From: Bifidobacterium samirii
GTDB taxonomy: Bacteria; Actinomycetota; Actinomycetes; Actinomycetales; Bifidobacteriaceae
Assembly (NCBI RefSeq): GCF_003952945.1
Contig: NZ_QXGK01000003.1
Location: 140,905 to 204,904 of the forward strand
Length of the DNA stretch: 64,000 nucleotides
Direction of reading: 5' to 3'
The notes beneath the pieces were generated by a model, which worked only from the letters and a program-made list of their open reading frames with translations, was not told the DNA's origin and did not search any database. The position numbers and the translations under genes were made by a program. Positions 53,755-62,560 of the stretch are shown here, in pieces (within the stretch, counting starts at the first letter, position 1; each line of letters begins with the position of its first letter).

Positions 53755-54876
53755 ATGTTCATCGACCTGTACATCATCCAGAACGTGCCGCCGAGCAACA
53801 TCAACCGCGACGACACCGGCAGCCCCAAGGTCGCCTACTACGGCGGCGCGCTGCGCTCCCGCGTCTCCAGCCAGGCATGGAAGCGCGCCATGCGCGAGAC
53901 CTTCCCCGACCTGCTCGACTCCAGCCGACTGGGCAAACGCACTAAGAAGTCCGTGGAACTCATCGGGAAGGCCATCGCCGCCAAGCGTCCCGACTGCGCG
54001 GACGATGCCATGGACATGGCCAAGGACGTGCTCAAGTCCGCCGGATTCGACGTCGTGAAATCCGACCGTGCAGGCGCCGACGAAGGCAGCGACACGACGG
54101 AATACCTGATCTTCATTGCCGCAAGGGAGATCGAGGCGCTCGCCGACCTCGCCATCGAGTGGAAGGACGGATCCAAGCCGAGCAAGGCAGCCGCCGGAAA
54201 GGCGGTGGCGGAAGTGTTCCACGGCGTGCAGGCCGTCGACATCGCCCTGTTCGGCCGCATGCTCGCCGACGCGCCGGACCTCAACACGGACGCATCGGCG
54301 CAGGTCGCCCACGCCATCTCCGTCGACAAGGTCACGCCTGAATACGACTACTTCACCGCGAAGGACGATTGCGCGCCCGACGACAACGCCGGCGCCGCCA
54401 TGATCGACACGCTTGGCTTCAACTCGTCGACCCTGTACCGGTATGCGACGGTCAACGTCACGGCACTGCAGGAGCAGCTGCAGGACGCCTCCGGCACGGT
54501 CGAAGGCGCCGCGGCGTTCGTGGAGGCGTTCATCCGGTCCATGCCGACCGGCAAGCAGAACACGTTCGCCAACCGCACACTGCCGCAGGCCTGCGTGGTC
54601 ATGCTGCGCAACCGGCAGCCCATCAACGCGGTGGACGCCTTCGAGGACCCGGTGCGCGCCGAGGACGGCACGCCGGTCTCCCGCATCGCGGCCATCCGCC
54701 TCGCCGACCGGCTGGACCAGATCCAGACCGTGTACGGCGACAAGCCGATCCAGGCGTGGTACGTCACCACCGAACATCCGGTTGCGGAACTCGACGCCAT
54801 CGCCGCCAACACGACGCTGTCCGGACTGCAGACGGAGCTGAAGGCCGCGCTGTCCCGTCTGCTCGCCGACGCGTAG
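53755..54876 (+). CDS. cas7: Cascade backbone subunit Cas7e (Cse4/CasC)
   Basis: A 373-residue RAMP protein that forms the six-fold crRNA backbone. MFIDLYIIQNVPPSNINRDDTGSPK and YYGGALRSRVSSQAWKRAMRETF are diagnostic of type I-E Cas7. AIAAxRI and GLNSSTLYRY appear here as LGFNSSTLYRYATVNV. PTGKQNTFANRTLPQACVV is the thumb region. AAAGGAACC precedes the ATG. It lies 75 bases after cse2, in the same operon. Confidence 0.95.
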   Translation: MFIDLYIIQNVPPSNINRDDTGSPKVAYYGGALRSRVSSQAWKRAMRETFPDLLDSSRLGKRTKKSVELIGKAIAAKRPDCADDAMDMAKDVLKSAGFDVVKSDRAGADEGSDTTEYLIFIAAREIEALADLAIEWKDGSKPSKAAAGKAVAEVFHGVQAVDIALFGRMLADAPDLNTDASAQVAHAISVDKVTPEYDYFTAKDDCAPDDNAGAAMIDTLGFNSSTLYRYATVNVTALQEQLQDASGTVEGAAAFVEAFIRSMPTGKQNTFANRTLPQACVVMLRNRQPINAVDAFEDPVRAEDGTPVSRIAAIRLADRLDQIQTVYGDKPIQAWYVTTEHPVAELDAIAANTTLSGLQTELKAALSRLLADA

Positions 54877-54885
54877 GAGCCGTCC

Positions 54886-55653
54886 ATGAGTGTACTGCTG
54901 CTGCAACTGGCCGGACCGTTGCAATCATGGGGGGATTCCTCCCGCTTCGTCCGCCGCGAAACCCGCACGGAACCCACCAAAAGCGGCGTGCTCGGCCTGC
55001 TCGCCTCCGCGCAGGGCCGCACCCGCGAGGACCCGATCGAGGATTTGCTGGGACTGTCGTTCGGCGTGCGTGTCGAACAGCGGGGCCGCATCATCACCGA
55101 CATGCAGACCGAGAAATCGCTGACCCGCAAACGAGGCTCGCGCAACTACGACCGCGTCATGCCGCTGACCTACCGGTACTATCTGGCGGACGCGAAATTC
55201 CTCGTCGCGCTGGGAGCCGACCGGACGGTGCTCGAAACGCTCGACGAGGCGCTGCGGCACCCGCGCTGGCCGCTGTATCTGGGACGCCGGGCCTGCCCGC
55301 CGTCGTTTCCGCTGACGCTGGGCGTCCACGACGAATACGAGGACGTGCGCGACGCGCTGGAACACGAGCCGTGGCAGGCGTCGGCATGGTACCGGCGGCG
55401 CTACCCGGCGCAGAGCCTGGAAATCGTATGCGACGCCGACCGGGACGAATCGTCGGGCACCCAGGCCGACAATCCGATCACGTTCAGCCAGCAGGGACGA
55501 CGGTACGCCGGACGGTCCGTGCTGCGCTACCGCATCGACAACCCCGATACGGTCGGTCGCGGCCGTAGCGGAAGCGACGTCGGGCGGGCCGACGACGCTG
55601 CGCCGCCGTCGTTCGACGTGACCGGCGCGGACGATCCGATGAACTTCGCATAG
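54886..55653 (+). CDS. cas5: Cascade subunit Cas5e (CasD)
   Basis: A 255-residue RAMP protein that caps the 5' handle of crRNA. LLLQLAGPLQSWGDSSRFVRRETRTEPTKSGVLGLLASAQGR is the family N-terminus, and its RNA-handle contact and YLADAKFLVAL strand are both clear. YLGRRACPPSFPLTLGV near the middle is also conserved. The C-terminal 40 residues are variable and Asp/Gly-rich. It begins nine bases after the cas7 stop. Confidence 0.93.
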   Translation: MSVLLLQLAGPLQSWGDSSRFVRRETRTEPTKSGVLGLLASAQGRTREDPIEDLLGLSFGVRVEQRGRIITDMQTEKSLTRKRGSRNYDRVMPLTYRYYLADAKFLVALGADRTVLETLDEALRHPRWPLYLGRRACPPSFPLTLGVHDEYEDVRDALEHEPWQASAWYRRRYPAQSLEIVCDADRDESSGTQADNPITFSQQGRRYAGRSVLRYRIDNPDTVGRGRSGSDVGRADDAAPPSFDVTGADDPMNFA

Positions 55654-55678
55654 GCGGGAAATCCGCAGAGGAGACGAC

Positions 55679-56395
55679 ATGTTCATATCCCGAATGCCGT
55701 TGAACACGGCCCGAATCAGCGCCCAGCAGCTCGTCGCATCGCCCTACCGCATGCACGCGGCGGTCGAAGGTGCATTCCCGCCCGGCTCGATACGCGACGG
55801 CGAGGACGGGCGCATCCTGTGGCGGCTTGACTCGCTCGACCAAGGGCACGGACTATGGCTGTACGTGGTCAGCCCTGAAGCACCCGACTTCACCCATATC
55901 ATCGAACAGGCCGGATGGCCGACGCACATGGAATGGGAAAGCAAGGACTACGGGCCGCTGCTGTCGCGCATCGCGGTCGGGCAGTGCTGGAACTTCCGGC
56001 TGAAGGCCAACCCGGTGCGCGTCGCTTGGGAAAACAACGGTAAGTATTCCCAGATGGGCGACGACCGGATCGTCGGTAAACTGCAGGGGCACGTCAGCGT
56101 GCATTACCAGACCGAATGGCTGCTGAAACGGTGCGAAAAGCACGGATTCACGATTCTTCCCGACGATTCCGGAGCGCCGTCGATGGTCGTCAAACAGCGG
56201 CATCAGGAACGGTTCGGCCGCGGCGGCAAGACGGTGACACTCACCACGGCGGTCTACGAAGGGCGCTTGCAGGTGACCGACGCCGACAAGTTCCGGCACG
56301 TGCTGTGCCACGGACTGGGCCGCGCGAAGGGATTCGGCTGTGGTCTGCTCACCGTGGCGCCGATCATACACGGAACCGACGGCGGCCATGAGTGA
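55679..56395 (+). CDS. cas6e: crRNA endoribonuclease Cas6e (CasE)
   Basis: A 238-residue double-ferredoxin RAMP that cleaves the repeat hairpin and stays bound to the 3' end. SPYRMHAAVEGAFP holds the catalytic His region, and GLGRAKGFGCGLLTVAPI is the C-terminal Gly-rich loop. Its substrate would be the array repeat, whose GC stem is intact. The gene starts 25 bases after cas5 and overlaps cas1 by eight bases. Confidence 0.93.
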   Translation: MFISRMPLNTARISAQQLVASPYRMHAAVEGAFPPGSIRDGEDGRILWRLDSLDQGHGLWLYVVSPEAPDFTHIIEQAGWPTHMEWESKDYGPLLSRIAVGQCWNFRLKANPVRVAWENNGKYSQMGDDRIVGKLQGHVSVHYQTEWLLKRCEKHGFTILPDDSGAPSMVVKQRHQERFGRGGKTVTLTTAVYEGRLQVTDADKFRHVLCHGLGRAKGFGCGLLTVAPIIHGTDGGHE

Positions 56396-57473
56396 CGATG
56401 TTATCGCCGGAAAGACAACGGCGGCAACGGCGGCGGTGCATCGTGGGATACCCGGCGCGCCGCCGCCGGAACTGGCCGACCTCGTGCGGGTCGAGGACCG
56501 GATGTCATACGTGTACTTCGAACACTGCATCATCCGCCGCGACGACAACGCGATCACCGTCACGGACGAAACCGGCACCATCCACGTGCCAGCGGCCAGC
56601 CTGAGTGTGCTCATGCTGGGACCGGGCACCGACATCACCCATCAGGCGATGACGGTCATCGGCGACAATGGGGCGACCGTCATCTGGGTGGGGGAACGCG
56701 GCGTACGCATGTACGCGTTCGGCAAGCCACTGACGCACTCGTCGGCGCTGCTGCAACGACAGGCGTCGCTGGTCTCCAACATGCGGACACGGCTCGCCGT
56801 CGCACGACGGATGTACCAGATGCGGTTCCCCGACGAGGACGTCAGCCGGCTGACCATGCAGCAACTGCGCGGCCGCGAAGGCGCCAGAATCCGCAGGGTC
56901 TATCGCCGCTGCTCTCAGGAGACGGGCGTGCCATGGGATCGGCGCACCTATGACCACGACGATTTCGAAGCGGGGACCGACATCAACAAGGCGCTCTCCG
57001 CGGCGCACACCTGCCTGTACGGCATCGCGCATTCGGTCATCGTGGCGTTGGGTTGCTCGCCGGGACTCGGATTCGTCCATACCGGACATGAGCGGTCGTT
57101 CGTCTACGACATCGCCGACCTGTACAAGGCCGACCTGTCCATTCCGGTGGCCTTCCGGACGGTTGCAGCGGAAGCGAACGACATCGGAGCCGCCACGCGA
57201 CGGGCCATGCGCGACGCCGTATACGACCTGTCGATCATGAGCCGGATGACGAAGGACATCAAGACGCTGCTGGAAGCGGATACGGAAGCCGATGGTCTGA
57301 CCGGCGCGGACGGCATGGACGGCGATCATGTGGGACTGTGGGACGAACGGCGCGGCGAAGTCGCGGCGGGACGGTCGTATGGTTCGGATGAGGATGCTGA
57401 TGAGTTGGGAGCTGATGTTGGCGCTAGTGCCGACCCATTCGTGGATGACGATACGGACACGGTGATGCCATGA
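56388..57473 (+). CDS. cas1: CRISPR integrase Cas1 (type I-E)
   Basis: A 361-residue integrase. The three metal-binding residues fit the E. coli pattern: Glu in RGREGARIRRVY, His in LGFVHTGHERSF and Asp in YDIADLYKADL. The N-terminus has an extra 30 Ala-rich residues before LADLVRVEDRMSYVYFEHC, and the C-terminus has an acidic tail of about 60 residues beyond the usual end, so the protein is longer than the typical 305. The ATG at 56388 overlaps the cas6e stop; the stop overlaps cas2 (ATGA). Confidence 0.94.
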   Translation: MSDDVIAGKTTAATAAVHRGIPGAPPPELADLVRVEDRMSYVYFEHCIIRRDDNAITVTDETGTIHVPAASLSVLMLGPGTDITHQAMTVIGDNGATVIWVGERGVRMYAFGKPLTHSSALLQRQASLVSNMRTRLAVARRMYQMRFPDEDVSRLTMQQLRGREGARIRRVYRRCSQETGVPWDRRTYDHDDFEAGTDINKALSAAHTCLYGIAHSVIVALGCSPGLGFVHTGHERSFVYDIADLYKADLSIPVAFRTVAAEANDIGAATRRAMRDAVYDLSIMSRMTKDIKTLLEADTEADGLTGADGMDGDHVGLWDERRGEVAAGRSYGSDEDADELGADVGASADPFVDDDTDTVMP

Positions 57474-57829
57474 TTGTGGTCGTGCTCACCGCCTGCCCTC
57501 CCGGCCTGCGGGGTGACCTGACCCGATGGCTGCTGGAGATCTCCCCGGGTGTATTCGTCGGCCATGTCTCCGCCCGCGTGCGGGAACGGCTGTGGGAGCG
57601 GATCACGGACATGGTGAAGGACGGGCGTGCCATCATGGTGCATTCCGCACGCAACGAACAGCATCTGGCGTTCAAGGTCCACCATGCCGACTGGACGCCA
57701 GTCGACTGCGACGGTCTGGAACTGATCAAACGGCCTCCGGGAACGGAACACGCTACTGGTGCTGGAAAATCCAAGACCGGGTGGAGCAACGCGAGCAAAT
57801 ATCACAAGGCCAGGCGTTTCGGACGGTAG
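57470..57829 (+). CDS. cas2: CRISPR adaptation protein Cas2 (type I-E)
   Basis: A 119-residue Cas2e that bridges two Cas1 dimers during spacer integration. MIVVVLTACPPGLRGDLTRWLLEISPGVFVGHVSARVRERLW is the characteristic start of the I-E type, and TPVDCDGLELIKRP is close to the end of the fold. About 30 Lys/Ser-rich residues follow. It overlaps cas1 by four bases and is the last gene before the leader. Confidence 0.94.
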   Translation: MIVVVLTACPPGLRGDLTRWLLEISPGVFVGHVSARVRERLWERITDMVKDGRAIMVHSARNEQHLAFKVHHADWTPVDCDGLELIKRPPGTEHATGAGKSKTGWSNASKYHKARRFGR

Positions 57830-58033
57830 GGGAGTGGCGGTGGTGTGAGATCGGTGGGCGCGGGTGCCGTGACGAGGTATGTCGGTGCGGCGTCATTCAT
57901 GGTTCTCATGTGTCGCGATTCGGCTTCTCTCCCACTCCACATACGGGCTGAGGATTGGCGTGTCGGATCCAAATTAAAGAAAAAAACGAATTCTGCGCTA
58001 TGCTGATTATTGGGATTAAAGGGATTTCTTACT
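57830..58033 (+). promoter_or_regulatory. CRISPR leader
   Basis: The 204 bases between cas2 and the first repeat become AT-rich from about 57970 (AAATTAAAGAAAAAAACG), a contrast with the surroundings and usual for leaders. TATGCT at 57999 could be a -10 element. The position fixes the array orientation, with new spacers expected at the 58.0-kb end. Confidence 0.75.
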
Positions 58034-60014
58034 GTGTTCCCTGCGCACGCGGGGATGATCCCACCGCCACCGGCCGGCGTCTCGAACCGTTGCAGTGTTC
58101 CCTGCGCACGCGGGGATGATCCCGATTTCATGAGTCTCTACCCGACCAGCCGCATGTGTTCCCTGCGCACGCGGGGATGATCCCTGTCCGGCATCTACGT
58201 GAACATGAGCGGCGACGTGTTCCCTGCGCACGCGGGGATGATCCCTCAAGAACTGGGATGAAACGACCACCAGCTGGGTGTTCCCTGCGCACGCGGGGAT
58301 GATCCCAACCGTTTTTTCAATGAATTTTGTGACACGCTGTGTTCCCTGCGCCCGCGGGGATGATCCCACGTTGCAATCATTGGGCTTATCGGCGTGTCGG
58401 TGTTCCCTGCGCACGCGGGGATGATCCCTAAGGCTTAAGCGAGGGCTGACGCAAGAACAGGTGTTCCCTGCGCACGCGGGGATGATCCCCGAAGTGCTCG
58501 CCGTCACCATCGACGGCCGGTGTGTTCCCTGCGCACGCGGGGATGATCCCCGACGCCGCGTCCGCCTTTCAGCCCGTCGCCTGTGTTCCCTGCGCACGCG
58601 GGGATGATCCCGGCGTGCAGGTCGGTCGGCCTGTCCGCGCCGGGTGTTCCCTGCGCACGCGGGGATGATCCCGTGCTCGGCAGCGAGGACGAGAAACGCG
58701 CCGAGTGTTCCCTGCGCACGCGGGGATGATCCCTTGCGTTCCGGCGTCTCGCCCTCGCCCCATTGGTGTTCCCTGCGCACGCGGGGATGATCCCTTGCGT
58801 TCCGGCGTCTCGCCCTCGCCCCATTGGTGTTCCCTGCGCACGCGGGGATGATCCCAAATCTCCGTCTTCGTTGAGGAAGCCGGTGGCGTGTTCCCTGCGC
58901 ACGCGGGGATGATCCCGGCTCGAACACCGAGCATTCCCCATGGTGGGAGTGTTCCCTGCGCACGCGGGGATGATCCCCGCACGCCACCACCACACGACGG
59001 CCACGCGAGGTGTTCCCTGCGCACGCGGGGATGATCCCGATTCGACGAGGACTCCCATACTTGCCTGCATGTGTTCCCTGCGCACGCGGGGATGATCCCG
59101 AGCTTTTCGACCGCGACGCCTTCGCCTACACGTGTTCCCTGCGCACGCGGGGATGATCCCATGTTGCCGGACCGGAAAAGAGTTCCGCCCAGGTGTTCCC
59201 TGCGCACGCGGGGATGATCCCGCAGACGCCCGCCCGCCACGACCAGCCCGGTAGTGTTCCCTGCGCACGCGGGGATGATCCCAGCCGGCCGACCTCTATC
59301 CCGTCCTCCGTCTCGTGTTCCCTGCGCACGCGGGGATGATCCCAGCGGCGCGATGTGGGATGAGCTCACCGCCGCGTGTTCCCTGCGCACGCGGGGATGA
59401 TCCCAAACCGAGTGCCTTAATTTCCAGCGGCCGCAAGTGTTCCCTGCGCACGCGGGGATGATCCCTGACGGTGCGAGCCAAAATAAATCCCTCAAAAGTG
59501 TTCCCTGCGCACGCGGGGATGATCCCGATTCCAACGGCAACCCCGTGGACACGACAATGTGTTCCCTGCGCACGTGGGGATGATCCCCTCTACGGTCGGC
59601 TGCGCGCATTGTCGAGCAGGTGTTCCCTGCGCACGCGGGGATGATCCCTGGACGACGATACCGTGATCGATATCATCGTTGTGTTCCCTGCGCACGCGGG
59701 GATGATCCCTTGCGTTCCGGCACCTCGCCCTCGCCCCACTGGTGTTCCCTGCGCACGCGGGGATGATCCCACCTCTGCCTCGACGATGATATCGACCACG
59801 GTGTGTTCCCTGCGCACGCGGGGATGATCCCGAAAGTAGAATGGCAGCCGTCGGACCACGCGGGTGTTCCCTGCGCACGCGGGGATGATCCCGTCACGTT
59901 GGACACCAAGAACAAGCCATCCACGTGTTCCCTGCGCACGCGGGGATGATCCCGCGTCGGTAATCGTGATGATTTCGTCGGTGCCGTGTTCCCTGCGCAC
60001 GCGGGGATGATCCC
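58034..60014 (+). CRISPR. Type I-E CRISPR array, 33 repeats and 32 spacers
   Basis: The 29-base repeat begins GTGTTCCCTGCGCACG and ends CGGGGATGATCCC, with a partly palindromic core. Repeats start at 58034 and then every 61 bases to 59986, so spacers are 32 bases. Two repeats carry single changes: the sixth has C for A at 58352, and the twenty-sixth has T for C at 59575. Spacer 12 (58734-58765) and spacer 13 (58795-58826) are identical, and spacer 28 (59710-59741) is a three-base variant of them. Open frames through the array are repeat artefacts. Confidence 0.98.
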
Positions 60015-60214
60015 ATGCTTTTGCCGGTGCCGCCCTCGCCGCCGACGCCGCGGCCGGGCCGGTTGGCGTTCCACTGGTCGATGGTCTCGGGTTTCCAGCC
60101 TCGAGTGCGGCCAATAATCGCATCCGGCTCGGGTAAGTTGAGGCTGAGGAGGGCGCCTTGGATGATGTCGAGGTGTTCTGCGACCTGCTTGACGCCGAGA
60201 TGGTGTTCAGTCAT
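59894..60214 (-). CDS. Small AlpA/Xis-like helix-turn-helix protein with its 3' end running into the CRISPR array
   Basis: The first 65 residues from the ATG at 60214 (HHLGVKQVAEHLDIIQGALL, then DAIIGRTRGWKPETIDQWNANRPGRG) resemble small winged-helix AlpA/excisionase-type DNA-binding proteins of Actinobacteria. GGGAGG precedes the start. The frame then passes through the final CRISPR repeat and the next one before a stop at 59894, so the last 40 residues are encoded by repeats and a spacer. The native C-terminus was probably lost, and the gene may be non-functional. An alternative ATG is at 60217. Confidence 0.5.
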   Translation of the reverse strand: MTEHHLGVKQVAEHLDIIQGALLSLNLPEPDAIIGRTRGWKPETIDQWNANRPGRGVGGEGGTGKSMGSSPRAQGTRHRRNHHDYRRGIIPACAGNTWMACSWCPT

Positions 60215-60274
60215 CATGTCCTCCCTTTGGAACGAGTTTGATTGGAGCATTCCCGATCCGGTGCATGCGTTTCG

Positions 60275-60583
60275 TCAGATCAGTTCACCTTGGAACAATT
60301 CCGAGTGCGAGCCGATGCGTACCATGCGGATCACGGTGCGGTCCCGTCGTTTCCAATACAGGACCAGCACGTCGATGTCTCCGTCAAGATGGAACTCCCA
60401 GTGGCCGTTGTAGTTGCCGCCCGGGTTGTCCAGCACGTGCGGCACGTAGCCTTCGGGCAGCTCTCCGTATTCCTGCAGATAGTCGATGGCGTCGTCCAGA
60501 TCGTCCATGAGCTCGGGATGGGAGCGGCTCAGCCTCGTGTAGTCCTGATCGAACTGCGGTTCGAAGATGATCCTGCATGTCAT
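60275..60583 (-). CDS. RelE/YafQ-family toxin
   Basis: A 102-residue mRNA interferase of the type II toxin-antitoxin class. PQFDQDYTRLSRSHPELMDDLDDAIDYLQ is the helical start, and PHVLDNPGGNYNGHWEFHLDGDIDVLVLYWKRRDRTVIRMVRIGSHSELF matches the YafQ catalytic core with its two histidines and GSHSELF ending. The start overlaps the antitoxin stop by four bases (ATGA), so the pair is coupled. Ribosome-dependent cleavage is expected from the family. Confidence 0.88.
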   Translation of the reverse strand: MTCRIIFEPQFDQDYTRLSRSHPELMDDLDDAIDYLQEYGELPEGYVPHVLDNPGGNYNGHWEFHLDGDIDVLVLYWKRRDRTVIRMVRIGSHSELFQGELI

Positions 60584-60888
60584 CCGGCGAGTCCTCTCAG
60601 GCTGCGCAGATGCGCACGCGCCGATCCTGCGGAATCGCACTCCGTGGAGTCATCCGGGATGAGGCCGATTTCCTTCGCCTCGGCCGCGACCATGGCCTTA
60701 CGGGTCGCCGCGGTCGGTTCCAATCGCACGCCCCTATAGCGGCGTGGGCGGAACGGCAGTCCGTCCTCGGCGAGCGATTGGCGCAGGAACATGTTCACCG
60801 CGGTGCTCAGATTCATGCCCAACGATTCGTAGAGGGCGGCGGCGCGCTCCTTCACATCATCATCGACGTTGACTATCAACTTGGCCAT
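60580..60888 (-). CDS. RelB/DinJ-family antitoxin
   Basis: A 102-residue partner of the YafQ-like toxin. MAKLIVNVDDDVKERAAALYESLGMNLSTAVNMFLRQSL is a ribbon-helix-helix DinJ/RelB N-terminus that dimerises and binds the promoter. The C-terminal part wraps the toxin in this family. It is transcribed first and has a perfect 26-bp palindrome just upstream. TAGGAGG lies before the ATG at 60888. Confidence 0.88.
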   Translation of the reverse strand: MAKLIVNVDDDVKERAAALYESLGMNLSTAVNMFLRQSLAEDGLPFRPRRYRGVRLEPTAATRKAMVAAEAKEIGLIPDDSTECDSAGSARAHLRSLRGLAG

Positions 60889-60915
60889 AATAGCCTCCTA
60901 ACAGATTGCAGTTTA

Positions 60916-60941
60916 TTACCTATAATATATATTATAGGTAA
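60916..60941. promoter_or_regulatory. Perfect 26-bp palindrome, autoregulatory operator of the DinJ/YafQ pair
   Basis: TTACCTATAATAT and its exact complement ATATTATAGGTAA are joined without a gap. It includes TATAAT on both strands and lies 28 bases before the antitoxin start, so antitoxin binding would cover the promoter. Confidence 0.75.
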
Positions 60942-61085
60942 CTATGAGGCATTGCATTGCCGTATGCTCCCGGCTGATCTCATCGCATCGAGCTTGTGTG
61001 CATGGATGGCATCCCCATCGCCGCCGCCCCATGCGCCCGTCGTTGTAGACTCGCGTAGGTATCGAACTTGGCAAGGAGGAACGGC

Positions 61086-61970
61086 ATGGGTTGTACGCTG
61101 GTGATCGACACCTCGTACGGGTCTACGGTGGGCGTCGTGGGATGCGAGCCCATCGTCGAAACCGATTCGCGCACCCACGTGGAGAAACTGCAGACGAACA
61201 TCGCGCGCGCGGTCGCCGACGCCGGCATGCGCGCATCCGACATCGAGAGAATCGTCGTCGGCGTGGGTCCGGCGCCATTCACCGGCCTGCGCGCCGGCAT
61301 CGTCGCAGCCAAGGCGCTCGCGTTCGCCACGGGCGCGACGATCGTCGGCCAGAACATCCTCGACCCGCAGCATGCGATGATGCGCGCCGCGATGGGCGTC
61401 GCCGGCCTGCCGGACGCCACGTCGGCGACCGCATCTGCGACCGCGGCCGACGCATCGCTCGCCGGCGTCGGATTCCTCGCCGACGTGCCGCGGTGCGCCG
61501 ACGCGGCGGACGCGGCGCGTCATGTGACGCTGTGCGTCAACGACGCGCGCCGCAAGCAGCTGTACTTCTCGCTCGATCAGGGGTCGCCGGCGTCGCCGTC
61601 GGCGGGACTGCGCTGGATCGACATGGACATCGACTATCCGGAGAGCATCGTGGCGCGCGTGAACGCGGCCGTCGCCGAACGCGCCGAACGCGACGGCGTG
61701 GCGTACGTGGTCGACGTGGCCGGCCACGGCGCGGCGAAGTATGCGGCCGCATGGGACGGTCTCGACTCGCGTGGCGTCGTCGTCGACGGTTCGCTGCTCG
61801 ACGCGGGCGCGGCCTGCCTGGCGATGTTCGCCGCGCTCGCCGACGCGCAGACGGCCGACGCGGGCGGATCGTCGCCGGTCGACCCGCTGTATCTGCGCCG
61901 CCCGGACGCGGAGATCCCGAACCCGCTCAAGCATGTGCTGGGCCATGCGGGCGCGGGGAGGACCCGCTGA
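61086..61970 (+). CDS. tsaB: tRNA threonylcarbamoyladenosine biosynthesis protein TsaB
   Basis: A 294-residue member of the ASKHA fold that forms the TsaB-TsaD core for t6A37 synthesis on ANN-decoding tRNAs. LVIDTSYGSTVGVVG is the nucleotide-binding-like start, HVEKLQTNIARAVADAGM the family motif, and VVGVGPAPFTGLRAGIVAAKALAFA the interface segment. An Ala-rich insertion (about 120-145) lengthens it. AAGGAGG precedes the ATG. The stop overlaps the next start by one base, so tsaB-rimI-tsaD is one operon. Confidence 0.92.
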   Translation: MGCTLVIDTSYGSTVGVVGCEPIVETDSRTHVEKLQTNIARAVADAGMRASDIERIVVGVGPAPFTGLRAGIVAAKALAFATGATIVGQNILDPQHAMMRAAMGVAGLPDATSATASATAADASLAGVGFLADVPRCADAADAARHVTLCVNDARRKQLYFSLDQGSPASPSAGLRWIDMDIDYPESIVARVNAAVAERAERDGVAYVVDVAGHGAAKYAAAWDGLDSRGVVVDGSLLDAGAACLAMFAALADAQTADAGGSSPVDPLYLRRPDAEIPNPLKHVLGHAGAGRTR

Positions 61971-62560
61971 TGCTGACGGAGATGAACGCCGCCGGCGGCC
62001 CTGACGTCGAGACCGCCGTCGCGGCGATGCGCGCGCTGGAGGTCGAACTGTTCGCCAACCATGCGTGGAGCGAGGCGTCGGTGCGGCAGGAGCTGTCCGC
62101 GCCGGGCCGCACGTACGTGTTCGACGTGGCCGACGCGATTGACGTCGACCGTGAGCCGGACGCCGATTCCGCCGATGCTGCCGCCGTGACGATCGGCGAT
62201 CCCGCGCGCGTGCGCGGATTCGCCGGCTACTGGTATGACGGCGAGGATGCGGAGATCATGGATGTGGGCGTCGGCCGCGCATACCAGCGACGGGGCATCG
62301 CCGCGGCGATGATGGCGTATCTGATCGACCGTGCGCGCGGGCAAGGCGCGCGGCGCATGCTGCTCGAGGTGAGCGTCGAGAACGCGCCGGCGATCGCCCT
62401 GTACGAGCGGCTGGGATTCGAGCGCATCGGCCTGCGCCGACGCTACTACCAGCCGGAGGGCATCGACGCGCATGTGATGGCCCTCGACCTGAACCCGCGT
62501 CCGGTGGGCTTCCGAAGCGCGACCGCCGGCGACAACGACATGAAGGAGACGACACGATGA
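61970..62560 (+). CDS. rimI: Ribosomal-protein-alanine N-acetyltransferase (RimI-like GNAT)
   Basis: A 196-residue GNAT enzyme placed between tsaB and tsaD, the standard RimI position. MRALEVELFANHAWSEASVRQEL is typical at the start. EIMDVGVGRAYQRRGIAAAMMAYLI contains the acetyl-CoA loop Q/RRGIA, and LLEVSVENAPAIALYERLGFERIGLRRRYYQ the RimI-type C-terminus. It has an Asp/Ala-rich insert (about 48-72) and about 20 extra terminal residues. Start and stop both overlap its neighbours. Confidence 0.9.
   Translation: MLTEMNAAGGPDVETAVAAMRALEVELFANHAWSEASVRQELSAPGRTYVFDVADAIDVDREPDADSADAAAVTIGDPARVRGFAGYWYDGEDAEIMDVGVGRAYQRRGIAAAMMAYLIDRARGQGARRMLLEVSVENAPAIALYERLGFERIGLRRRYYQPEGIDAHVMALDLNPRPVGFRSATAGDNDMKETTR

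Noticed and set aside
58016-60123. Long minus-strand open frames across the CRISPR array rich in SSPRAQGT and IIPACAGNT repeats
   Set aside because: They are translations of the 29-base repeat in different frames; period and composition follow the array.
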